NCBI GenBank assembly: GCA_011033025.1
Contig: WFMF01000561.1
Span: 1-64,000, forward strand
DNA from: Beroe forskalii
Taxonomy: Eukaryota > Ctenophora > Nuda > Beroida > Beroidae
Length of the DNA stretch: 64,000 bases
Direction: 5' to 3'
Positions 36,744 to 46,900 of the stretch are shown here, one piece after another. Below the pieces are notes generated by a model that searched no databases, was not told the origin of the DNA, and saw nothing but the letters and a program-made list of their open reading frames with translations. The position numbers and the translations under genes were made by a program. Every line of letters begins with the position of its first letter. Position 1 is the stretch's first letter.

Positions 36744-37795
36744 GCAATTTAATTTGGGGTAGAATCCCATAACCCATTGAAATGTGAATGAAATAGGCTA
36801 TTTCCTTTTTTCAAGCTTGAAGCTGACATGAGTACTCTCCTCACTCTTTGTACGTTTGTACCAACTACCAACCCGATGAGTTATGATATAATCAAGTTTG
36901 GCCTGGTCAGTGGTCAGGGACCAGTAGAGGAGCCTAGGTGAGGGTAAAGTGATTTTAGTTAGTTATCTAGAGGTATTATCCAGGACTAGTATTGGGGAGT
37001 AATGAATTAAGTAAGGAAGGTAAGGAATGGTGTGTAATGATTACCCACAGAAAATGAGGAAGGGACAATTAACAGATAATAAAGCAAGAAATTTCAAATA
37101 AACACACAAGTGGCTCAGTTTTAACTACCGATAAAGGTAGTATACACACGACTACTGTTGGTATCCATGTCTGCTCACCCTCCATCAATGCCTTTTTTAA
37201 ACAAATATAAGGCGATGAGGAAGGGAAAAATATGTACTATCAATACCTTTTTTCAATTCCTGTGATGTTCTTATATAAGTGGAGTTGTGATTCATGAAAC
37301 GCGCAGTCTCCATAATTTCCAACATTCCAGGAACCAGCGATCCCCGACAACATTGAGGGGGAGGAAGAGGAGGATATGCTGAACAGCATCAACCTCTTCT
37401 CTCATAGCTTAGTGGATGCTGCTCGCACAGCCAAGGCGAGTGATCAGTCTCCTGCCCAATACTCAACCTTTCAATGCGGGATAAACATATCATTGAGTTC
37501 CTTAGTACTTTAGTAGAAATTAAGTAATTTTATTTTTGAATTTTTGGTGCGCAATTCGAAAGTTTTTTGAACGGTTGAACTCTGAAGATCTTCTTAAGTT
37601 CTAAAGTTCTAATGTATCCTTTCTAAACTTATATCTTCTTATCAGGTAAAAGATGCCAATGTTTTGGATGATGACACGTACGAGATCTACGATCCTCGTC
37701 ACCCAATCAATGTGAGGAAGAGACAGAAAGAAGGAGGAGGAGATAAGGGCACGGAGAAGGGTGGCAAGTGGAAGAGGACTAAGATCCTGACTTGA
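19550..37795 (+). CDS. CWC27: Spliceosome-associated cyclophilin CWC27
   Basis: CWC27 is a nuclear cyclophilin-type protein of the activated spliceosome that partners CWC22 and affects exon-junction-complex loading. Exons: 19550-19645, 19924-20020, 20630-20835, 21090-21233, 21466-21585, 21906-22070, 30011-30104, 30577-30683, 30862-30975, 37331-37435, 37646-37795; 465 aa (human 472). Residues 1-165 are the cyclophilin domain (GKVLLTTSHGEVEVELW, APKACRNFVQLC, QGGDPTGTG, SQFFITLG, HTIFGKV). Then come KGTKNFKLLSFGEEAEEDEE, a charged coiled-coil region, and the conserved C-terminal block DDDTYEIYDPRHPINVRKR. The last intron begins GC (AAG|GCGAGT) and ends CAG. Intron 6 (7.9 kb) and intron 9 (6.4 kb) hold three other genes. 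Exon 2 is followed by an array of copies of its own splice donor. Confidence 0.96.
19986..20395 (+). repeat. minisatellite built from the end of CWC27 exon 2 and its splice donor
   Basis: Eight copies of a unit of about 50-60 bp, CATAGACTTGTCAAAAACTT followed by CTGTATTCAAGGTAGGCG. The first copy is the true 3' end of exon 2 (donor at 20020/20021, fixed by the protein alignment QGGDPTG). Five of the seven intronic copies keep an intact CAAG|GTAG donor; two have it destroyed (CAAGTTAGG, CAAAGTTAGG). Confidence 0.9.
22462..23820 (-). CDS. secreted ShK/LDLa/trypsin-like serine protease (nested in CWC27)
   Basis: A single-exon gene of 452 aa lying in CWC27 intron 6 on the opposite strand. It has an N-terminal signal peptide (residues 1-27), a Cys-rich region with an ShK-type six-cysteine segment at about 74-104 and an LDL-receptor class A repeat at about 111-144 (CDGVLDCRDRADEKGC). 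A basic cleavage site at RRRTKR192|LVEA is followed by an S1 domain. The catalytic residues are visible: His236 (LTAAHC), Asp293 (DDIALLKL) and Ser396 (GDSGGPL). The residue six before the Ser, which sets S1 specificity and is Asp in trypsin, is Gly (GGLCSGDSGG). I therefore expect elastase- or chymotrypsin-like preference. The substrate is unknown. The lack of introns could mean a retroposed origin. Confidence 0.88.
   Translation of the reverse strand: MKGDVRTVYVSVFLALLLITDHTTTAQSNSTISHCERASNCEPGSTCRGKCLVMGSHSNETRCLGQCVSTNASCGDEYGKCADWLHICSNSAVANVCRKSCGLCDVPRIRCSEGEFSCDGRCQSRQLFCDGVLDCRDRADEKGCSDLSEFWLKPGQAARRCGVRAFPPSINNRNRNESISIKRVSQRRRTKRLVEAKYAKPHSWPWVGLLLSAHVGYKTICGATLIHPEWALTAAHCVDKVLNNESLITSLSLTFGQHVSRTTAYSEKLTRQSRNITQIIPYTSYYHDSIFDDIALLKLHSPVERNDFVNVACMPMAEDLRRFRTAGGVVTGWGYDENYRLPRSLKQVTLKPMRISSCAVEVSDHLTPNFVTRLASSLLCTEKEGPETGGLCSGDSGGPLVGRRTTGTYALVGVSVFTSHEDCSMVGSASVYNSVYFYLPWISMHVRDLEYV
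24807..26186 (+). CDS. type I membrane protein with PAN-like, trefoil-like and CCP domains (nested in CWC27)
   Basis: A single-exon gene of 459 aa inside CWC27 intron 6, same strand as the host. A signal peptide of about 20 residues is followed by a PAN/apple-like module (62-135; CFMYCSLETQCEIYEF). Next comes a region resembling a ricin-B beta-trefoil (150-300; LIRNSVSKKCLAV, KWMSCNEADFWII), then a sushi/CCP module (303-362, with the fourth cysteine in PEPC). One transmembrane helix (391-416) and a 43-residue acidic tail complete it. The layout suggests a cell-surface recognition receptor binding glycans or proteins. The trefoil call is the least certain. I know of no named family with this order. 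Confidence 0.72.
   Translation: MFSLSFSVLVASFCVEHWCVELYSEGNSPGFRSRRDKMISHRPPFPTSSDKIEKRDTTSDSCTTHRYVTNTSSSSLVPAFVTETPGMCFMYCSLETQCEIYEFRVKSRTCSLYGSKGLAFSAAQSDHVIVGDIYCMSCLNLNQTLQATFSKMVLIRNSVSKKCLAVMNEQSNKGGKSSQMKWMSCNEADFWIIKQPFPSVATSFKIYNVKKNGSLLWKDDDASKDSVLYFGTPSYKTFDRFVIRDLHDGCKSSIQGNNPLKKLSSFGFMRQFSLFADDRIPYNSRNSLDIIEFIQPRIEVYKCPLAQFNVSYGSLININNVPFFIEGDSVTVVCSEGHGVASQRFAPSQTLRCSRNAQPEPCTFKVPKSNGTEISNSIDPSIDESSSFQYQLIVTCAAVLGFVFVILIIGVSCSAVKEQGVPPPTNTGEAGLESIELPDTFQVVNDDETEESITAEHHI
26187..27141. other. intronic spacer, no gene seen
   Basis: Probable 3'UTR of the nested receptor gene, then AT-rich DNA. A small G-rich repeat (GGCTGGTTTGGGAATGG, three to four variants) lies at about 26755-26850. 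An open frame at 26880-27122 shows no recognisable protein. Confidence 0.4.
27540..29060. repeat. 1.5-kb minisatellite, unit ~22 bp (CTGACACCAGTCTGACGTAT)
   Basis: Dozens of variants of TGACACCAGTCTGACGTATCAC lie inside the transposon, more regular at 27700-28300 and decaying to the right. A block of GTAACCGAAA/GGTTAACTGG repeats interrupts it at 28745-28935. Open frames across it are repeat artefacts. Confidence 0.9.
29090..29425. repeat. internal inverted repeat rich in CCGAAACAAGC
   Basis: GTTGATACTACGAACAGGAA at the left and, inverted, GTCGATACTACAAGTAGCCA at the right bracket multiple CCGAAACAAGC motifs and their reverse complements. This would form an imperfect hairpin of about 330 bp inside the transposon. 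Confidence 0.65.
31262..36140 (-). CDS. LDLa-repeat G protein-coupled receptor (nested in CWC27)
   Basis: Lies wholly in CWC27 intron 9, opposite strand. Exons in transcript order: 36140-36047 (signal peptide), 35673-32450, 31853-31783, 31526-31262; 1217 aa. The ectodomain (about 32-690) is Cys-rich with five or six LDLa-type repeats, for example CDQESDCPSASDE and CDLVSDCDDSSDELNC. Seven hydrophobic helices occupy about 695-1050. The third-helix DRY is replaced (SILRANTI), while helix 7 keeps NPFLY. The tail is Ser/Thr-rich and acidic. This is the relaxin/GRL101-like group of LDLa GPCRs; no leucine-rich repeats are obvious. If the last donor (CTCG|GTAAGC, 32449) is not used, translation ends 13 codons later at 32408. 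This gives a 1119-aa form with a different C terminus. The ligand is unknown. Confidence 0.85.
31933..32187. repeat. hairpin element with 87-bp perfect inverted repeats
   Basis: 31933-32019 and 32101-32187 are exact reverse complements (start TGATCTGGCTTGGACCAAGC) around an 81-bp loop. It lies in the last-but-one intron of the LDLa GPCR gene. There is no coding capacity and no target-site duplication that I can see. The perfect identity implies a recent origin or ongoing gene conversion. Confidence 0.9.
36243..36606. mobile_element. MITE with ~110-bp imperfect inverted repeats
   Basis: TAGGGAACCAGGAAAACAAA at the left and, inverted, TAGGGAACCAGCCAAACAAA at the right. The arms continue to pair through CACCCACATGTTT and AATGACACTTGC. 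The element sits 100 bp upstream of the LDLa GPCR start, inside CWC27 intron 9. Confidence 0.75.
36712..36743. repeat. AT dinucleotide microsatellite
   Basis: An almost pure run of (AT)n interrupted once by AA. Confidence 0.9.
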
Positions 37796-39191
37796 AAATG
37801 GAAAAAATTATTCCATGATATGCTTGATGCTGGATTATTGGAAGGAAGATGCAAGGAAGATCATGCAGAACACATCAGTATTTGGCTGCAAACATTCATA
37901 ATGCAATTATCAGAAGACTATAACTAATTATAAACGCTAATCAAGGTATTAATATGTATGATCTATCAATTGAGCAATTGGAACTTGGAAACTTGAAGAA
38001 AGACAGTCGGACTCGTGCGAAACGATCTCTTATATCGTCGGATGATTCACGATTGATGATCTTTGACCAAAAAGGTTATAGTTGTATCATTTTTTTTCTT
38101 CGAATCCGGAGCTTTCGACCAAATTTTACCACCAGTTGTTGACACTTTTTTAATTGATATTTTTCATCAATTATAGTGGGTGCTGTTTTCATAGTTTTGA
38201 CTTCGCATACATACCACAGTATTGAGTTTTGACTTTCTGTTAATTTCTTGATATCCTGATATTTCATTTCCTTATTTTCCTTTTATTTATTTACCAATCG
38301 TAATATATCTTAGATAATAGGTATCTAAGACCTACTCGGTCGTAGTGCAATTGAGGGTGCAATTTCTTTTAGAATATTCTTGGATATTTTATAGTTTCAC
38401 GAACATCAATAACATTTATTAGTCATGAGAGAGTAAGAGGCTGCAAGCCAGGAATCAGATTGAATTTCCAGTATTTAATGAGGATACCATGTTGTTAATT
38501 TGTACTATTTTTTCTATTTTATTGTTGCTTACAAAAATCTTCCTGACTTTTGTTCAAATTCAAATTGCCCAAACGTTTTCAAAAGCTCTTTTTCCTGAAA
38601 GTATTGCTAAAATCCTGATAAGTGTCTATTGACTAAATGGTTCATGGTTCATCTTTGTTGGAATTCTTTCAATCAAATACTGAATTCAAAAGTCCACAAT
38701 CAAATTATAATCTGTTTTTGACTACTCTCCCCTTTTGAGCTCAAGTAATAGGCTTGAACACCCTCATTCGAGTTCAAGTGAATCATGCGGTGATCCAGTG
38801 TTATCATCAAAGTATTGGACTGTGTTATCTATGATAATAATCAAGAGTGCAATCAGTATTGGACCGGATAATCAGTCGAATTAACGTGTATCATGACGTT
38901 CTTCATGAAATCTAGATTTGTTCGCAAGGCAACCTACCCCTTGCAGCTTCATCACCTGAAAAGCTCAATGAAAGGTTAGCATGAGCTTCGAAATGATTTA
39001 CCGGGAAGCAAAATGCCTTTATTTTGATTCCCACTTTTGACTTTGTATTGGAAATTCAATGATTTGCGCGCTAACTCGGCCGGTCACATTTGTTTTTAAA
39101 AGTTTGTGGAGCGCGCAAATACAGTTTGGTGATGGTACTGGCGCAAAAATTGAATTAATGCGCCGCGCGCGCGAAGCACGCACGTAAGTAG
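37796..39191. other. spacer between CWC27 and PTPMT1
   Basis: AT-rich 3' region of CWC27 and upstream DNA of the next gene. A CpG-rich patch (CGCCGCGCGCGCG) lies near 39160. No further gene is seen. Confidence 0.4.
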
Positions 39192-39290
39192 AAAATTTGG
39201 CCTTCTTCGACATCATTCGGTTTCGTCGACTAACGTACGTACGTTTATTTCTTTGACGAAGCCGGATGAAATCGGAGAAGGCCAAATTTT
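39192..39290. repeat. imperfect hairpin abutting the PTPMT1 start codon
   Basis: AAAATTTGGCCTTCTTCGAC at the left pairs with its near reverse complement ending GGAGAAGGCCAAATTTT at the right. Stems are about 36 bp, with an ACGTACGTACGT loop. It ends three bases before the ATG at 39294, so if transcribed it would be a strong 5'UTR stem. Confidence 0.7.
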
Positions 39291-39293
39291 TCA

Positions 39294-39945
39294 ATGGACA
39301 GTCCAAATTCAATTTCAGATGATGATCTTGACTGGTACAACACAGTAGACGACACTGTGATACTAGGAGCTATCCCTTTACGTAATAAATCAAGCTGGAT
39401 ATCCAATCTTGTAAGTTTCTGAATTCTGTTAACATAGTTTGAACTTTTGCTAGATGCCTGGGCTGTGACCTCCCACTATACTAGAATGGTTTCGTTTCAT
39501 AAGACAAAGTTTCGTAGTGTATACTGACTGAACTTCGTTTCAGAACCTAGGTGGAGTAGTGTCTCTCAACGAAGCATACGAAACAAAGAAGACTTTTTCG
39601 GTGGCGGAATGGAAGGATCGTGGGGTAACAAATCTTAAATTTAAAGTGGCAGACCACGTTGGGGCCGCATCCCTCGATCAAGTGAAGGAAATAATTGATT
39701 TTATCGAGGAAATAGGGGGCTCAGGGAAGCAAGTGTACGTTCACTGTAAAGCAGGCAAAGGGAGAAGTGCAAGTGTCGTGATGTGCTACTTGTGCCGAAA
39801 ACACGGGATTTCACCCGGCCAAAGTTTTGACTTGTTGAAAAGTAAGAGACAACAAATTGACTTAGGTGCAAAGCAGTGGCGACTTGTTCATAAGTACTGT
39901 AATACTGTTTTGTTACAAGACGATAGCGTTGTTGTAGAAAAGTAG
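39294..39945 (+). CDS. PTPMT1: PTPMT1-like dual-specificity phosphatase
   Basis: PTPMT1 dephosphorylates phosphatidylglycerophosphate in mitochondria, a step in cardiolipin synthesis. Two exons, 39294-39410 and 39544-39945, give 172 aa. The family start of the domain is clear (DWYNTVDDTVILGAIPLR, then VVSLNEAYET). The active site is HCKAGKGRS with Cys107 and Arg113 (HCx5R) and a likely general acid Asp76. An in-frame TGA at 39267 precedes the chosen ATG, so this start is the first available unless an upstream exon splices in. The protein is shorter than human (201 aa) because the hydrophobic N-terminal targeting segment is absent. Mitochondrial location is therefore unproven here. Confidence 0.88.
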
Positions 39946-40008
39946 AAACTTAGTTGAAGGAATGATTTTAGAGCTTTTAAACGTCTTTGCTAATTTTTTT
40001 TTTTCTTG

Positions 40009-40014
40009 AATAAA
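40009..40014 (+). terminator. polyadenylation signal of PTPMT1-like gene
   Basis: AATAAA 64 bp after the stop codon, following a T-rich stretch. Confidence 0.65.
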
Positions 40015-40946
40015 GCGGATATTTTATTTTGTTTCTGTAATAGTTTCTGTTATGATCTTTTTAATACCTTAAACTTTTTTACTTAATTTATACCTTTGCA
40101 ATGTACCTTGCTAATGATTTTATTACGATTAAATTAAATTAAATATCGATTTAATTAATATTATTTAGGCTACTAAAGCTTACTGGATTCTGAGATACTC
40201 AACTTAAATTCTAATGCGCTATTCATTACTCATTGTACTAAGTAATTCTCCAATTATCTTTAAAACTTATAGTTATCCCAATTGTAATCACCTGTTAAAC
40301 ATAATCGTGTGCTAATCATGAGGGACAAGTTGAACAATGAAATTATGAAACGTATTTTCCAGTAAGAATAACAAAACATTAAATTTCTGAAAATATTTAC
40401 ATTTTATACAATACAAATATTAAATTAAATGATAAAGCTGGACAAACTTTCTCTGATCTGACTTGAGTATATAAAATTAAAAGCTGTCAGTTGGTAAAAG
40501 GATAACCAACCACATTTGAGATATTTAACAGTAATAATATAAAAATAAAGAGGGAGACAATAAGATACCAATTAATGCTGATTGGCAACGAATTATATTC
40601 CAAATTAGACCTTATTTAACCGGCCCTTAAAGACCAAACCGGCTTTGCAATTTTTTCCTTAAGACTGGTTAAATTGAAAGTCAATTAATTAAGTAACCAC
40701 TGTCCAGTGTCTACTATACACCGTCCAACTTAAGCGTTTATTAATGAAACTTCAAGTCCACTGGGGCCTGAGTATTCTGATACTGTAGTAAGTATTCATT
40801 GCATCTGTTCGATCATCATCATTAAATGAGTAGTCCAGGAAACTTTTCGTAGGAAAGATTCATGTCAATACAAGTCCGATGTCTGAATTTTGGACCTCTT
40901 TGAAGTCTGCTACTGCAGATAGCACCAGGATACTACGGGATAACTT

Positions 40947-43900
40947 TTAAACGGGATGCAGTATCCTTGCGTACAAACAGTACTGTAGCAGGGGGATGAC
41001 TTTGAGGTTTGAAATGTCATGTAGGACTGCCTCAGCTTCAGATGGTGTGGTCACCTGGGTAGTTGGATAAAGGTTTATAAGGGATGGCTCATTTCATTAT
41101 TTCGAGGGAAAAGTGGTATCATAAATTCTCAATAGTAAATAAAGCCAGTACGAATTATTAATTAATTTCGAAATTAAATATAACGATGCATCAGCAATAG
41201 CTCAATTAAGCAATTAGATTGTCTGGGCATACAGAAAGTTCGAAGTGGTGCATTAATGTTGACTCAAGATAGATGTTCTGGCAGCTTTCACTTTTCATAA
41301 TACTAATACGCAGCATGTGCCAGAGAATGCAAAGCATTTTTGCTCATTAAACAGTCAACAAACGTTTAACAAGTCATTAACGGCAACCACTTCGTCGTAT
41401 GCTGTCTGTTCGTACCTCCATTAGGTTGTTTCGTCTGAACGCGAATATAGCAACAGCCAGGACAGGCAGAATTTCCAGAGTGTTGTAGCCGATAATCCTG
41501 TCCCAGAGTAGAAGCAACTGAGAGGTGTCCAGGTACCCTACAAAACATAACAATTATATTCTAGTACTGCAGGTGTCGCGAGGCGGGGGGGATGGGGGAA
41601 TGGGGATGGTCCACAAATTTCCAATTCGTACGGCACCATCTTTATGATTTCTACGCAAGGGATCGTTCGCATATCACGTAATCAATTTTTGGCCGATTTT
41701 AACCCCCCATTCCCCTCGTAATCAAGTTTACAGTAGTTGTATTTGTTACAATAACATGTAACGTAATCATTCAGAAACTGAACCCCCCCCCCCTAAGTGA
41801 TTACGTAATATGTGGACGATCCCTTAAAATGGCATTCCATCGAACATAGCAACGTAGAAAATCCAAGACTATTTTTTTCATTTAAAAAAGTTAAATCTCT
41901 GTCTTCATATGCTGTCTTATCATGGCTATCTCCTACTAGTACTAAATGGGTATCAGTAAAGCTCACCTGCGAAGGCGTGCATGAGCCAGTTGAAAGCGTG
42001 TTTGAGGGGGTGGGAGCCCATCTCTCGAAGATGGTAGAAGAGTTGGGGCTGGTGGGTTTGGAGCAGGGTCTCAAATTGGAGACACAGGGACAGGATTCCT
42101 GAAATCAACCATGTTTACAGTTCTTGCATAAATAATATGGAGTTTTAAATTAGGGGCGATGTATAATTTTTGAACTCTGGAAAGATTTTTAGAGATTATT
42201 GTGTCTGAAAATACGTGTTGAAATGAATGGGAAAGCTCTCCAATAATAGGGCGAAGAACGCAGTCAGATAATTGTAGTAATACTTTGGACTCCATTGTGT
42301 AGTCACGTTAACTCCAACCTGGCCTGTTAACCATTCATACCAGTCCTCATGCTTGCAGGCAAACTATAACCTGATGATTGACCAGATTCTGTCATCGGGA
42401 TTATCCCCTGTTTTGAAGTTTTAAACCAATCCACTTCCAGCAAACCCCACGGACGCGGACAGAGAATAGACAATTAAACGTCACAAATTTGCCCTTCTTA
42501 ATCACAATAACGACGTCACGTTCGGTTGCTAAGGTGATTGTTTGCGGAGATATACCCTGCGTGCGAAAAATAGGCGGATATTTTCAACAATTCGGCAGCG
42601 GGCACAATGTAAATGACGTCTTCATGACCGCCTATTCATTAATACCGAACGTACCTTGCTCGTGGCTGGAGAGCGAGTGAAGGCGGAAGAAATAGCGGGT
42701 GTAGAAGGCGAGAAAGACGTTGTAGATGATGACCGGGTCGCTCCAGATGAAACACATGGGCGCCAGGTAGAAGGAAAATCCGTGGAAGGGAATGATGCCG
42801 TTCGGAGGGTAGGTTACCGTGTGTTCTGCGGAAATTAGGTTTCTAGGTTACTGTATGGTTAGGTTACTGTGAAATGGGAGGCTTTTAGGTTATTAAACTG
42901 CATCAACATGATAGAGCAGCATGTTGTGAGGATGGGTTATTGCTTTGTAGACAATAAGAATAAGTGTTGATGTTGCTTAAACTCTCCAATGGTCACGTAT
43001 TCACAGTAATTAAGGAATAATATGCAATTCGTATTATGCCGCTGTTCATGCGTCCAAACCCGTTCAATTTGAAAGTACTAAAGTAGACGCGTCGAGTTCA
43101 ACTCAGTATTGTTCAACTGTTTTAAGTAGGTATGAATAGATCGCGAGAAATAAAATCTCTCCTGTACCCATTTTGCTGCATGTAAAGGCGTGAGGTGGGT
43201 TGGCTGAGGTGTTCTTACCCATGTTGCTGCGCGTGAAGGCGTGAGGTGGGTTGGCTGAGGTAGACTTACCCATTTTGCTGCGAGTGAAGGCGTGAGGTGG
43301 GTTAGCTGAGGTGGTCTTACCCATGTTGCTGCGAGTGAAGGCGTGAGGTGGGTTGGCTGATTCTTACCCATGTTGCTGCGTGTGAAGGCGTGAGGTGGGT
43401 TGGCTGAGGTAGTCTTACCCATGTTGCTGCGCGTGAAGGCGTGAGGTGGGTTGGCTGAGGTGTTCTTAACCATGTTGCTGCGTGTGAAGGAGTGAGGTGG
43501 GTTGGCTGAGGTGTTCTTACCCATGTTGCTACGAGTGAAGGCGTGAGGTGGGTTGGCTGAGGTATTCTTACCCATGTTGCTGCGAGTGAAGGCGTGAGGT
43601 GGGTTGGCTGAGGTGTTCTTACCCATGTTGCTGCGTGTGAAGGCGTGAGGTGGGTTGGCTGAGGTGGTCCGGAAGTGCTCCAGAAGGTGGGTATCCCTGC
43701 TGAAGCAAAGGAGGATCTGCACCACCAAGTCTTCGAACACGAAGTAAGCCTCGTGGTTACCGGCCGTTAGTCGGACATCTTGCAGGAAGAGCCGGTCTAC
43801 CAATAGCTCGTACCTATAGGATAATGTCATGGAATTAGGGCTATGAGGCGGCAGTTCAATTAGTAGGTATATGAGATCTTTAGTAAAGGTTATTACCAGA

Positions 43901-46900
43901 GGGATTGTCGATGCATCTTATGAATAGTGGTAGTCTTTAGTATTGTGGAATGTGGATGCGATAAATTTAAAGACATCATTTTATCAGTTATAGATATTCT
44001 CCTTTTTTTAATGACTTGAAAATTGTAGTTCTGACAGCCGCTCATTCACAGTTGCTGATAACTCACTTGAATTTGAAAACGCTAAGTAATATCTCACTTG
44101 AAAACGCTACGTGACAACTCACTTGAAAACGCTAGCTCGCAGCTGGTGGTAGTACTGGTGATCGTGAGGGGTCAGGTTCACCCCCAGAGCAAGGAGCCAC
44201 AGCTCACCTCTCTGAGTGGGGTAGCACCCCTGCTGCAGGTATCTCTGGGCCGTGGGGGTGTACCCCAGCTGAACGGCCTGAAGTGAGGTAGGGGTGAGGG
44301 AGCAATTCATAGGAACTGGTTGAAGTGAGGGAGAGCAATTCACAGGAACTGGTTGAAGTGAGGTAGGGGTGAAAGAGAGTAATTCATAGGAACTGGTTGA
44401 AGTGAGGCAGGCTTGAGGAAGAGCAATAAAGCCCAGTTGTCAGACGTTGTCACGCGCGCGAAGAGGGTCAAACAACGTCTGACAATGGCCCAAGGGTGAG
44501 GATTTGATTAAAAACATTGATAATCATGGTTACACAATTGTCAAATAAGAATTATGCCTGACGTCTTAAAATTGGAATCTTATTCTTATATAAGGGTTCG
44601 GGTGAATAATTTAAACATTTGCCTATTACAAACGTTAGGGGCCATCCATTAAGGACGTCCGCAATGAGGGGGGAGGGGGGAGTCTGACCAATGCGGACGT
44701 TTGCGGACATAGGGGGGAGGGGGGTGTTTGGCCTAATGCGGACGTCCGCAAATTATGGAAATTTTGGCCGAGTTGACGGTCATTTAACCAGAAAATCGTG
44801 AAATTTCGGGCCCAGAAATGATGAACCAAAAGATTTTCATAAAAAATGCGGACGTCCTGGGGGGAGGGAGGGGTTTCTGAAATGCGGACGTTTGCGGACA
44901 AGGGGGAGGGAGGGGTCTAAAATGGCCGAAAATTTGCGGACGTCCTTTATGGATGGCCCCTTAATGATCTATATCAGGTCAATCTTCGTTAACTGCTCCA
45001 TTAAATATTCCTAAATTCCAAGCGGAACCTCGTAAATATTAGACACTCGTACATTCATCACTTAGCGATAATTCATCACTTGATAATCAATAGCAATAGC
45101 AATGTAATTGAATATTTAATGTACGAGCCGGATTGGATGTGGTCTTACTCGTAGAGGTTTGGAACTAAGGATAAACAAATGCCTTCTTACGGTTTAATGT
45201 TTACATTTGGCTAACCATACTCCAACTCCAAGTTGATTTGATCAAAGCATCGTGCTTATAAATCGATTTTTCGCATTTTCGCCTCATGCCTAAAAAGTGT
45301 GACCCGGAGCATAGTCAAGTTGATCGCCTTTCGGGCCAATTTTTTCTAGTTGTTATGAGCACTGGGGTCAACTTTTAAGCACAGGAAAAGGGTCTTTTGA
45401 ATCTAAATAGTACCTTGACGCCGAGTCTTTGCCATTCTGCATTGGTCCCCTCAATGTCGTCTGCCCCCGTTTGGAAGTGGTGAGTTGAGAGGTTGGAGAA
45501 CAGCACCCTCAGTTGCTGAGTCGTCTTCAGATGCAGTCGGACCTGCGAGGCAAGGTTAGCTCATGAGCTCCATCGACGGCAAATTAGACCCGTTCTAGAC
45601 AGGGATTTTTGAGGGGCTATTAATAGCTCGAGCTATAGCTCGAGCAAGCCTGTCTAGAATGGGATTTTTCGATGACCCCGGCTATAGTACCGGCTATAGG
45701 AGGGGTAATTAGTTGGAGTTAAACAAATGCTATAGCTCCGGCTATAGTTCGGGTCATCATTCCTGTCTCCAGAAAGCACTCTGACCCCAGCTATAGCTCT
45801 CTCTGATACACGTGACCCTGTCACGTGGTGCGCGTCATGAAAACAACGCGAAATAGGAAGCAGATCGTAGTTACGCATCATATCATTTGTTATTGTAACA
45901 TTACACCTTTTTGCACACGTGACACTAGGCGTAAGCTGACAGGAGCTATAGCTCGAGCAGCCCTGTCTAGAAAGAATTTTGTATCGGACGATATCCTGGG
46001 TCGGCGTAAAGGGTCACCCTGTATAGAAAGACAGAAAGTAACTCCGACCCGAGCTATAGCTCGGGCTATAGCCCCTGAGAGCTCCTGTCTAGAACAGGTC
46101 TTAGTTAAAAACTTTATTTTATTTTTTTTTTAAAGTTTTTAGTGTTTTTTTGGTTTTAACACTTTGCCCAAGAGACCGGAAAGATTTCCAGTTGAAATTG
46201 ACCATTGACCGGCATGCGAAATAGTAACAATCAACTCGTTAAATGATTGGTCAAGACGATTTTGGGGTCCAATATCAAATATGATGAAATCGAATATACT
46301 ATATAGCGTCGCCCATGGTAGTGTTTAAATTTAATATCACATGCACCTCAAATGTAATTAAACCATGAGGAAGTCTTCCATAGTATTGCTCATCTGCAAA
46401 AACTAGTAACTTGTTAAGTTATTAAGGTATTACTGCATTGTAAGAGCCATGTAATTATAAAATCCTTAGGTATCTTCTTTTGTTAATCAAATTCATAATT
46501 AATAAGAAGGAATGAGGAACGACTTAACATTTGACATAGGCAGTAGAAGAATATATGTAAGTTTGCAATTCGCTTAATAACCATAGTGAATTTAGATGTG
46601 TAATGAATATTATTATGTATTATCACATGACCTCACAAAGTCTCAACATAATTCGTTAACTATTTGATTGGTACTGACTATTCTACGGCCAAACAACAAT
46701 ATTTCTTCACACTCGGGTCTGACGACCCTCGTTCGGATTCATCGCTTTAGCTAGTAGATTTTTCAGTGCTCCTTTATTAAAATCAAATGTAATTTTTAGC
46801 TTTTTTGCACTTTTATTCAGTGACCGTATCACCAAACTTACACGGTCACTAAAACAAGCTTGTGGGGGTATAATATTAAAATTATGTATCATCACATTAT

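Noticed and set aside
39019-39312. 97-codon minus-strand frame
   Set aside because: Runs through the hairpin and CpG-rich repeat upstream of PTPMT1, with no homology.
43078-43830. A continuous 250-codon frame on the minus strand
   Set aside because: Only its first part (43813-43623) is TBC1D19 exon 6. The remainder is intronic repeat kept open by the 51-bp period and frameshifted later.
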